Shown piece after piece: positions 57,211 through 64,000 of a stretch of DNA of 64,000 bases. The stretch's first letter is position 1, and every line of letters starts with the position of its first letter. A program made the translations under genes and the position numbers. Source of the DNA: Aureimonas sp. ME7 (GTDB taxonomy: Bacteria; Pseudomonadota; Alphaproteobacteria; Rhizobiales; Rhizobiaceae); assembly GCF_903970965.1 (NCBI RefSeq), contig NZ_CAJCKW010000001.1:186001-250000 (forward strand). The letters are read 5' to 3'. The notes under the pieces were generated by a model that worked only from the letters and a program-made list of their open reading frames with translations, did no database searches and had not been told where the DNA came from.

Positions 57211-57939
57211 ATGACGATGTTTCCCCTCGATGCGATCGAGGCCGTCCTGTTCGACAAGGACGGCACGCTGATCGACTATCACCGGTCCTGGGAGCCGACG
57301 AACCGCCGCGCGGCCAAACTCGCCGCACGGGGCGACGAGGCCCTGGAGCGCCGGCTCCTCCAACTCGGCGGCACCGATCCCGAAACCGGCGTCACCCGCG
57401 CCGGTAGCCTCCTGGCGGCCGGCAACACCAGCGAGATCGCCGATGCTTTCATCGCGGCCGGAAGCCTGTTCGAGCCCGGCGATCTCGTGGCCCGACTCGA
57501 CGCGCTCTTCATCGCGGCAGCCGATGACGCCGTGCCGGTCACCGATCTCGCGGCCCTGTTCGCGGCGCTTGCCGGCCGCGGGCTGGCGATCGGCATCGCC
57601 TCCAGCGACAGCGAGGCCGCGATCCGCCGGCTCCTCCATCTCACCGGCGCCGAGCCCTTCGTCGGCTTCGTCGCCGGCTACGACAGCGGCCACGGAGCCA
57701 AGCCCGGCCCCGGAATGCTCATCGGCTTCTCGCGAAGCATCGGCGTCGCGCCGGAGCGGATCGCCGTGGTCGGCGACAATCTTCATGATATGGAGATGGG
57801 GCGGGCCGGCGGCGCGGGCTTGCGGATCGGCGTCCTGACGGGCACGAGCACCGCGGAAGACCTGATGCCCACCGCCGACCTTTGTCTGCCGAGCGTCGTC
57901 GAACTGGCCGAGCGGTTGGCAGGCCGGTCGGCGGCGTGA
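57211..57939 (+). CDS. HAD-superfamily phosphatase
   Basis: 242 residues. HAD motif I is FDKDGTLID near 14-22 (nucleophile D and general acid D), motif II is the Ser in IASSDS near 130, motif III is a Lys in GAKPGPGM near 153, and motif IV is GDNLHDMEMG near 188. Like phosphoglycolate phosphatases, it should remove phosphate from a small sugar phosphate. Its place between the importer and the dehydrogenases suggests a role in this pathway. The substrate is unknown. Confidence 0.87.
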   Translation: MTMFPLDAIEAVLFDKDGTLIDYHRSWEPTNRRAAKLAARGDEALERRLLQLGGTDPETGVTRAGSLLAAGNTSEIADAFIAAGSLFEPGDLVARLDALFIAAADDAVPVTDLAALFAALAGRGLAIGIASSDSEAAIRRLLHLTGAEPFVGFVAGYDSGHGAKPGPGMLIGFSRSIGVAPERIAVVGDNLHDMEMGRAGGAGLRIGVLTGTSTAEDLMPTADLCLPSVVELAERLAGRSAA

Positions 57940-58027
57940 ACGGAGCGGCCCCGGCAGCGCTTCCGCGCCGGCCGAAACCGGGGCATGAAGGGTGGAAGAC
58001 CCGCCTCACCAGGAAAGACGATTACCG

Positions 58028-59500
58028 ATGTCGCCACGCTTCGAAGCCCCCTCCTATATCCACGGCCAGCGCTTCGAGCCGGCTGGCGGGCAGCCGTTCC
58101 GGAGCGTGAATCCGGCGACGGGCGAGGTGCTGGCCGAGGCGCGGGGCGCCGGGGCGGCGGAGGTCGAGCGCGCGATCGAGAGCGCGGGCGAGGCGCAGCG
58201 CGAATGGGCGGCGATGACGCCGGTCGAGCGGGGGCGCATCCTGAACCGGGCGGTGGCGATCCTGCGCGAGCGCAACGACGAACTGGCTCATCTGGAAACG
58301 CTGGACACCGGCAAGCCGATCTCCGAAACGGGAAGCGTCGACATCGCGACCGGGGCGGATGTCCTCGAATACTACGCGGGTCTGGCGCCGGCGATCGAGG
58401 GCGTGCAGGTGCCCTTGCGCGAGACGAGCTTCTTCTACACGCGCCGCGAGCCGCTGGGGCTGGTCGCCTCGATCGGCGCCTGGAACTATCCCATCCAGAT
58501 CGCCCTGTGGAAGTCGGCCCCGGCCTTGGCGGCCGGCAACGCCGTGATCTTCAAGCCGAGCGAGGTGACGCCGCTCACCGCCGTGGCGCTCGCCGAGATC
58601 TACCGCCAAGCCGGCCTGCCGGCGGGCGCCTTCAACGTCCTCCAGGGGCCGGGCGCCGACGTCGGGAAGCTTTTGACGGGCGACCCGAGGATCGACAAAG
58701 TGTCGTTCACCGGCAGCGTCGCCACGGGCAAGGCGGTGATGGCGAATGCCGCCGCCTCGAGCCTGAAGGAGGTGACGATGGAGCTCGGCGGCAAGTCGCC
58801 GCTCCTGATCCTGCCCGACGCCGATCTCGACCGCGCCGCCGACATTGCGATGATGGCCAACTTCTACAGCTCCGGCCAGGTCTGCACCAACGGCACGCGC
58901 GTCTTCGTGCCGAGCACCCTGAAGGCCGCGCTGGAGGACAAGCTTCTGGAGCGCGTTGCGCGCATGCGCATCGGCGATCCGCTGGACCCTTCGGTGAACT
59001 TCGGACCGCTCGTCAGCTTTGCGCATATGGAGCGCGTGCTGGGCTTCATCGAGGCGGGCAAGCGGGAGGGCGCCACGGTTCTGACCGGCGGTCATCGCCT
59101 GGGCGGCGAGCCGTTCGATCGCGGCGCCTTCGTCGCGCCCACCATCTTCACCGACTGCCGCGACGAGATGACGATCGCGCGCGAGGAGATCTTCGGGCCC
59201 GTCCTGTCCATTCTCGCCTATGACGAGATCGAGGACGCGGTGAGGCGCGCCAATGCCGGTCCGTTCGGGCTGGCGGCGGGTGTCGTGTCGCGCGATCTGG
59301 CGCTCGCGCACCGCATCGTCCATCGTTTGGAGGCGGGCATCTGCTGGATCAACACCTGGGGCGAGTCGCCGGCCCAGATGCCGGTCGGCGGCTTCAAGCA
59401 GTCCGGCGTCGGGCGCGAGAACGGCATCCCGACGCTTCTCGCCTATACGCAGGTGAAGTCGGTCCAGGTCGAACTCGCCCCATTCGCCTCCGTGTTCTGA
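58028..59500 (+). CDS. Betaine-aldehyde-dehydrogenase-like aldehyde dehydrogenase
   Basis: 490 residues, a complete [17 protein letters not shown] near 153, LELGGKSP near 248 (catalytic Glu), [12 protein letters not shown] near 284 (catalytic Cys) and EEIFGPVLS near 385. Closest by eye to BetB, which oxidises betaine aldehyde to glycine betaine. It precedes a BetA-like gene by 43 bases. No betI or betC is here, so the pair may act on a sugar-derived alcohol instead. The ATG at 58028 is used; the frame extends a few codons upstream. Confidence 0.85.
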   Translation: MSPRFEAPSYIHGQRFEPAGGQPFRSVNPATGEVLAEARGAGAAEVERAIESAGEAQREWAAMTPVERGRILNRAVAILRERNDELAHLETLDTGKPISETGSVDIATGADVLEYYAGLAPAIEGVQVPLRETSFFYTRREPLGLVASIGAWNYPIQIALWKSAPALAAGNAVIFKPSEVTPLTAVALAEIYRQAGLPAGAFNVLQGPGADVGKLLTGDPRIDKVSFTGSVATGKAVMANAAASSLKEVTMELGGKSPLLILPDADLDRAADIAMMANFYSSGQVCTNGTRVFVPSTLKAALEDKLLERVARMRIGDPLDPSVNFGPLVSFAHMERVLGFIEAGKREGATVLTGGHRLGGEPFDRGAFVAPTIFTDCRDEMTIAREEIFGPVLSILAYDEIEDAVRRANAGPFGLAAGVVSRDLALAHRIVHRLEAGICWINTWGESPAQMPVGGFKQSGVGRENGIPTLLAYTQVKSVQVELAPFASVF

Positions 59501-59543
59501 AGCCAGAACGCCCGCCCCTTTCCGCCAACGACGGTTCGAGCCC

Positions 59544-61196
59544 ATGACTTCGAGGGAGTACGACTACATCATCGTCGGGGCCGGCTCGGCCGGCAACGTG
59601 CTGGCCGCCCGGCTGACGGAGGACCCCGGCACCACCGTCCTGCTTCTCGAAGCGGGTGGGCCGGACTTTCGCATGGACTTCCGCACCCAGATGCCGGCGG
59701 CGCTCGCCTATCCCCTGCAGGGCCGGCGCTACAACTGGGCCTATCTCACCGATCCCGAGCCGCACATGAACAACCGGCGCATGGAATGCGGCCGGGGCAA
59801 GGGGCTCGGCGGCTCCTCGCTGATCAACGGCATGTGCTACATCCGCGGCAACGCGCTCGACTACGACGGCTGGGCCGAAATGCCGGGCCTGTCCGACTGG
59901 AGCTATCTCGACTGCCTTCCCTATTTCAAGAAGGCGGAAACGCGCGACATCGGGGCCGACGACTACCACGGCGACGACGGGCCGATCCGCGTCACGACGC
60001 CGAAATCCGGCAACAACGAGCTTTTCGCCGCCATGGTCGAGGCCGGGGTCGAGGCGGGTTATCCGCGCACCGACGATCTCAACGGCTACCGGCAGGAAGG
60101 CTTCGGCCCGATGGACCGGACGGTGACGCCGCAGGGGCGCCGCTCCTCCACGGCGCGCGGCTATCTCGACACGGCGCGCGGACGCGCGAACCTGACGATC
60201 GTCACCTATGCGCTGGCCGACCGCATCCTGTTTTCGGGCCGGCGCGCGGTGGGCGTGTCCTGGTTTCGGGGGACGGAACGGGAGGAGGCGCAGGCCGCGC
60301 GCGAGGTGGTGGTGTCCAGCGGGGCGATCGCCTCGCCCCAGCTTCTCCAAAGGTCGGGCGTCGGGCCGGCGCCGCTCCTGCGCGAGCTGGAGATCCCGGT
60401 GGTCGCCGACGTGCCGGGCGTCGGCGAGAACCTCCAGGACCATCTGGAGCTCTACATCCAGTATCACTGCACCAAGCCGGTCTCGCTGGCGCCGACGCTG
60501 AAGCGCCTCAACCAGCCGGCGATCGGCGCCGAATGGATGCTGCGCGGCACCGGGGTCGGGGCGAGCAACCAGTTCGAGGCCGGCGGCTTCATCCGCTCCG
60601 AGGACGCGTTCGCCTGGCCCAATATCCAGTATCATTTCCTGCCCGTCGCGGTGAGCTACAACGGTCGCAACGCGGTGGACGACCACGGCTTCCAGATGCA
60701 TGTCGGCTCCATGCGCTCGCCGAGCCGGGGCAGGGTGCGCCTCCTCTCGCGCGACCCGCGCGAGCACCCCGGCATCCTCTTCAACTACATGTCGCACGAG
60801 CAGGACTGGCGCGAATTCCGATCCGCGATCCGCATCAGCCGCGAGATCGTGGCGCAGAAGGCGCTAGACCTCTATCGCGGCGAGGAAATCTCGCCCGGCC
60901 GCGACCTCCAGACCGACGACGAGCTCGACGCCTTCGTGCGCGCGCATGGCGAAACCGCCTATCACCCATCCTGCTCCAACCGGATGGGCGAGGACGACAT
61001 GGCGGTGGTGGATGGGAGCGGCCGGGTGCACACCCTGGAGGCCCTGCGCGTCGTGGATGCCTCGATCATGCCGATCATCGTGACGGGAAACCTCAACGCC
61101 CCGACGATCATGATGGCCGAAAAGATCGCCGACCGGATGCGCGGGCGCTCGGCCCTGCCGCGCGCCGACGTGCCCTATTACGTGGCGGGCCGGTAG
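59544..61196 (+). CDS. Choline-dehydrogenase-like GMC oxidoreductase
   Basis: 550 residues. FAD-binding [17 protein letters not shown] near the N-terminus, GMC signature 1 [20 protein letters not shown] near 82, signature 2 [15 protein letters not shown] near 255, and the active-site His/Asn in [11 protein letters not shown] near 475 and [12 protein letters not shown] near 515. By eye closest to BetA, oxidising choline to betaine aldehyde, though GMC enzymes also oxidise polyols. Cytoplasmic or membrane-associated. Confidence 0.87.
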   Translation: MTSREYDYIIVGAGSAGNVLAARLTEDPGTTVLLLEAGGPDFRMDFRTQMPAALAYPLQGRRYNWAYLTDPEPHMNNRRMECGRGKGLGGSSLINGMCYIRGNALDYDGWAEMPGLSDWSYLDCLPYFKKAETRDIGADDYHGDDGPIRVTTPKSGNNELFAAMVEAGVEAGYPRTDDLNGYRQEGFGPMDRTVTPQGRRSSTARGYLDTARGRANLTIVTYALADRILFSGRRAVGVSWFRGTEREEAQAAREVVVSSGAIASPQLLQRSGVGPAPLLRELEIPVVADVPGVGENLQDHLELYIQYHCTKPVSLAPTLKRLNQPAIGAEWMLRGTGVGASNQFEAGGFIRSEDAFAWPNIQYHFLPVAVSYNGRNAVDDHGFQMHVGSMRSPSRGRVRLLSRDPREHPGILFNYMSHEQDWREFRSAIRISREIVAQKALDLYRGEEISPGRDLQTDDELDAFVRAHGETAYHPSCSNRMGEDDMAVVDGSGRVHTLEALRVVDASIMPIIVTGNLNAPTIMMAEKIADRMRGRSALPRADVPYYVAGR

Positions 61197-61321
61197 GGGC
61201 CGTGCTCAAGCCGCTCTCAACAAAACGGGAGCGGCGTTGCCGGGGCGGGCGCCGGGTTTAGTTCGCTGGGAAACGGGGCGCCGCGGGGCGGCCCGGCTCT
61301 TCCCGCGAGGAACTCTCGAAT

Positions 61322-62629
61322 ATGCGATCTTCCCTTCTTCTCACCGGCCTTGCCGCGCTCCTCGCCGGCACGGCGCTTGCGGGCCCTTCGCTCGCCCAGG
61401 ATACCAACAGCCAAGGCGAGCGCCTGCCCCATGTCGACGGCAACGCCCCGGCGACCGGTGCGGGCCAAGCGGCGACCGGCGAGCCGGTGGAAACCGAGGC
61501 CGCCAACGCGCCGGACCAGAAGCCCGCCTTCGCCGCCCAGACGCGCGCGCCCCAGCCTGCCGACATGCCGGAGGTGAAGACCGCCCTCGTCGCCGAAGGC
61601 CTGCCGAACCTCTGGGCGCTGGAGTTCATGGCCGACGGCCGCATGCTGGTGACCGCCAAGGAGGGCAAGCTCCTGATCCTGCCGGCGGACGGCAAGGGCG
61701 AGCCGGTCGAGGTGTCGGGCGTGCCGGAGGTCGCCTCCGCCGGCCAGGGCGGGCTTCTCGACGTGGCGCTCGGCCCCGACTTCGCCAGCGACGGGCTGGT
61801 GTTCTTCACCTTCTCCGAGCCGCGCGGGGCCGAGGGCAACGGCACCTCGCTCGCCCGTGCCAAGCTGACGGAGACGAACGGCTCGGCCGCGCTGGAGGAC
61901 ATGGATGTCATCTTCCGGCAGACGCCGAGCTACGACGGCGACAAGCATTTCGGCTCGCGCATCGTGTTCGACGGGCAAGGCCACCTGTTCCTGGGCGTCG
62001 GCGAGCGCTCCGACGAGCCGATCCGCGACCAGGCGCAGAACCTCGATTCGGGCCTCGGCAAGGTGTTCCGCATCAATGCCGATGGCTCGATCCCGGACGA
62101 CAACCCCTTCGTCGGACGGGACGGGGCGCTGGACGCGATCTGGAGCTACGGCCACCGCAACATTCAGTCGGCGGTGCTCGGCCCCGACGGCGCGGTCTGG
62201 ACGATCGAGCACGGCGCGCGCGGCGGCGACGAGCTCAACCGGCCGGAAGCGGGCAAGAACTACGGCTGGCCGGTGATCACCTACGGCGTGTCCTATGGCG
62301 GCCAGCCGATCGGCGAGGGCATCACGCAGACGGACGGCATGGAGCAGCCGGTCTACTACTGGGACCCGGTGATCGGCCCCTCCGGCATGGCGATCTACGA
62401 GGGGACGGAGTTCCCCGAATGGAAGGACGCGATCCTGGCCGGCGGCCTCGTCGCGCAGGGGCTGGTGGTGCTGCGCATGAACGAGGACGGTCAGGTGGCG
62501 AGCGAGGAGCGCGTGCCGCTCGAAGCGCGCATCCGGGACGTTAAGGTCGGGCCGGACGGCGCAGTCTACGCGGTCACCGAAACGCGGGGCGGGGGCGGCT
62601 CTACCATCCTGCGCCTCACCAAGGGCTGA
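61322..62629 (+). CDS. PQQ-type soluble aldose/sugar dehydrogenase
   Basis: 435 residues with a signal peptide (LAALLAGTALAGPSLAQ). The six-bladed propeller of the glucose/sorbosone dehydrogenase family shows EGLPNLWALEFMADGRMLVTAKEG near 95, GLLDVALGPDF near 145, HFGSRIVFDGQGHLFLGVGERSD near 210, YGHRNIQSAVLGPDGAVWTIEHGARGGDELN near 278-308 and YGWPVITYG near 317. It should oxidise a sugar in the periplasm with PQQ as cofactor. A Pro/Ala/Thr-rich spacer of about 60 residues follows the signal peptide. Confidence 0.87.
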   Translation: MRSSLLLTGLAALLAGTALAGPSLAQDTNSQGERLPHVDGNAPATGAGQAATGEPVETEAANAPDQKPAFAAQTRAPQPADMPEVKTALVAEGLPNLWALEFMADGRMLVTAKEGKLLILPADGKGEPVEVSGVPEVASAGQGGLLDVALGPDFASDGLVFFTFSEPRGAEGNGTSLARAKLTETNGSAALEDMDVIFRQTPSYDGDKHFGSRIVFDGQGHLFLGVGERSDEPIRDQAQNLDSGLGKVFRINADGSIPDDNPFVGRDGALDAIWSYGHRNIQSAVLGPDGAVWTIEHGARGGDELNRPEAGKNYGWPVITYGVSYGGQPIGEGITQTDGMEQPVYYWDPVIGPSGMAIYEGTEFPEWKDAILAGGLVAQGLVVLRMNEDGQVASEERVPLEARIRDVKVGPDGAVYAVTETRGGGGSTILRLTKG

Positions 62630-62636
62630 GGATCGC

Positions 62637-63623
62637 TCAAGCGCCGCGCCGGCTGGTTTCGGACGGAAGGCAGCCGTAGCGCGTCCGGTAGCGGCGCGAA
62701 AAGTCGCTGAGGTGGAAGAAGCCCCAGCGGTAGGCGATCTGCGACACGTGGAGGCGCCCGGCATTGGCCTGGAGGTCGGCATGGGCGCGCTCCAGCCGGC
62801 GCTCCAGGATGTAGCCGATCGGCGTCTGGCCGGTCTGCGAGCGGAAGCTCGCCTGCAGCGTGCGCACGCTGGCGGCGGCCGCGCGCGCGATCTGCGACAC
62901 GGTGATGGGCTCGGCCAGATGCGCCTCGATGAAGTCGAGCGAGCGGGCGACGACGCGCGCCGCGTTCTCCTCGCCGTGGCCGTGCCACCCCTCCTCCTGC
63001 GGCCAGGCGGCGAGGATCTGGTTGAGGAGAAGGTCGTGCAGGAGCGGCGTGGACAGGGCGTTCGCGCCCTCGTCCAGATCGCCGGCGAGCCGCCTCATCG
63101 TATGGGCGAGCGCGCGCATCGGCAGGCTCGACAGATCCGCCAGCGGGCGAAAGGCGGGACGGCGCGACCCGGTCAACACCTCGAGGCGCTCCTCCAACGC
63201 ATGGGCGCGGATGTTGCAGTGGACGACCTCGGATCGCGGGGCGCAGCGCGTGCGCAGGATCCGAGATGAACGGATCAGCGAGGCCTGGCTCGCGTCGGCC
63301 GTGTAGGCGAAACCATCGGCGTCGCGGGCGAAATGCCCGCGCAGGGGAACGCTCAACGTGTAGACGTTCTCGTCGAAGCGCGGCAGGCTTTCGAAACCCG
63401 TGACGGAACGCATGCGCCAGACCGAAACGTCCGGCCCGATCGTCCCTTTGAGATCGAGATCGGGCGCCTCACGCCCCACCGCGCGCAGGCGGATGGGGCA
63501 GGTGAGAGCCGCGTTGATCCGGTCGAAGCCGTCGTTCCCGGCGACCGTTTCCCGATACGAGCGGAAGGGCGAGGGCTTGGATCCCCCGATCGAGGAAGCC
63601 TCCATGGCGACGGCGTGATACAT
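62637..63623 (-). CDS. AraC-family regulator
   Basis: 328 residues. The N-terminal ligand domain (YTLSVPLRGHFARDADGFAYTADASQASLI) is of the AraC_binding_2 kind, and the C-terminal helix-turn-helix pair includes ITVSQIARAAAASVRTLQASFRSQTGQTPIGYILERRLERAH and AYRWGFFHLSDFSRRYRTRYG. ATG 63623 is preceded by GGACGGGG; ATG 63605 is an alternative without a ribosome site. Convergent with the PQQ dehydrogenase gene, seven bases between stops. Target unknown. Confidence 0.85.
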   Translation of the reverse strand: MYHAVAMEASSIGGSKPSPFRSYRETVAGNDGFDRINAALTCPIRLRAVGREAPDLDLKGTIGPDVSVWRMRSVTGFESLPRFDENVYTLSVPLRGHFARDADGFAYTADASQASLIRSSRILRTRCAPRSEVVHCNIRAHALEERLEVLTGSRRPAFRPLADLSSLPMRALAHTMRRLAGDLDEGANALSTPLLHDLLLNQILAAWPQEEGWHGHGEENAARVVARSLDFIEAHLAEPITVSQIARAAAASVRTLQASFRSQTGQTPIGYILERRLERAHADLQANAGRLHVSQIAYRWGFFHLSDFSRRYRTRYGCLPSETSRRGA

Positions 63624-63847
63624 CGGTCGATACCCCGTCCGGAAACGGCGGCCCCGCTTCGGGCGACCGATCCGCCCGCCGCAAGGCGAGCATCGGCCGA
63701 GAGCGAGCACCCGTGTTCGCTCTGTCGTTGTGATACAACCATGCATTCAATCGTGCGCGAAATAAATCGCCGGAATCCTATTATTTTCGTAATGGTCCGT
63801 TCCGAAATCTCGAACCAGGGGTTGCGCCGCGTCCGGGTAGCTGCCGC
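63624..63847. other. Intergenic region between AraC gene and the ABC ATPase fragment
   Basis: A marked AT-rich patch at 63750-63800 within high-GC sequence probably holds the AraC gene promoter (transcribed leftwards). I see no gene here. Confidence 0.5.
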
Positions 63848-64000
63848 TCAGGCCGGAACGGCGACGGGCTCCGGCCGGCCGGGATGGCGCATCACGGCCA
63901 TGTCGAGACCGTAGATCGCCTTGAGCGACGGAGCGGTGACGACCTCCTCAGGCGTTCCGCGCGCGACGAGACGCCCGTTCTTCAGCGCCATGATCTCGTC
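63848..64000 (-). CDS. ABC ATP-binding protein, iron-siderophore type, C-terminal fragment
   Basis: Fifty codons open to the window edge, ending in TGA at 63848-63850. The text (DEIMALKNGRLVARGTPEEVV, then LKAIYGLDMAV) is the tail of a FepC/FhuC/BtuD-type ATPase after the ATP-binding core: the switch-region continuation and the small C-terminal domain. The catalytic motifs lie outside the window. Iron-siderophore uptake is the likeliest role. Confidence 0.75.
   Translation of the reverse strand, partial: DEIMALKNGRLVARGTPEEVVTAPSLKAIYGLDMAVMRHPGRPEPVAVPA

Noticed and set aside
58028-61196. Assigning the dehydrogenase pair firmly as betB/betA of a choline operon
   Set aside because: No betI, betC or choline carrier is present and the pair follows an acid-sugar importer, so the substrate is left open.

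Overview
The window is a high-GC alphaproteobacterial chromosome segment. Gene content fits the Hyphomicrobiales, perhaps the Aurantimonadaceae (Aureimonas/Aurantimonas type): an NAD-linked molybdenum formate dehydrogenase of the Fds type, many ABC uptake systems, a FecI/FecR iron-signalling unit, a DeoR/DeoC deoxyribose unit, EutBC, and Bet-type choline enzymes. The genus is inferred from gene content only. I saw no rRNA, tRNA, CRISPR array, insertion sequence or phage gene; nearly all of it is densely packed metabolic genes.

Layout. (1) 1-7.6 kb: the tail of a LysR regulator, an oxalate/formate-type MFS carrier, then fdsG, fdsB, a DUF4287 gene that looks frameshifted, fdsA and fdsD. (2) 7.7-13 kb: a GFA-fold protein, a sugar-type ABC importer (binding protein and two permeases, no ATPase), and a convergent stand-alone YcaO protein. 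(3) 13.3-18.4 kb: an iron cell-surface signalling unit of FecI sigma factor, FecR, TonB-dependent receptor with signalling domain, and a siderophore-esterase-like hydrolase. (4) 18.5-20.7 kb: a three-gene phospholipid unit (CDP-alcohol phosphatidyltransferase, acyltransferase, CdsA-like). (5) 20.7-29.6 kb: SDR/AraC pair, GGDEF protein with a degenerate EAL domain, a small exported protein, a BchE-like B12/radical-SAM protein lacking a normal start codon, a small membrane protein, a hybrid histidine kinase and a PAP2 phosphatase. (6) 29.7-36.6 kb: DeoR, DeoC, a two-domain ALDH16-like dehydrogenase, and EutBC; DeoC and EutBC both make acetaldehyde. (7) 36.9-44.4 kb: alpha-2-macroglobulin (with PAN domain and thioester) plus penicillin-binding protein 1C.

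(8) 44.7-62.6 kb is the most interesting part. It holds a minus-strand set (cytoplasmic BNR/sialidase-like protein, FCD-type GntR regulator, DUF1537 acid-sugar kinase, PdxA2-like dehydrogenase, iron alcohol dehydrogenase, DapA/NanA-family lyase) divergent from a plus-strand set (peptide-type ABC importer, HAD phosphatase, BetB-like and BetA-like dehydrogenases, PQQ-type sugar dehydrogenase). Three near-identical operator-like sites built on ATGTtgACAT lie in the three promoter regions, so the two arms look like one GntR regulon for uptake and breakdown of an acidic sugar whose identity cannot be read from the sequence. (9) 62.6-64 kb: an AraC regulator and the C-terminal end of an iron-siderophore-type ABC ATPase cut by the window edge.

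Limits: everything was read by eye from the sequence and translations. Family names rest on motifs and remembered family features, not on searches.
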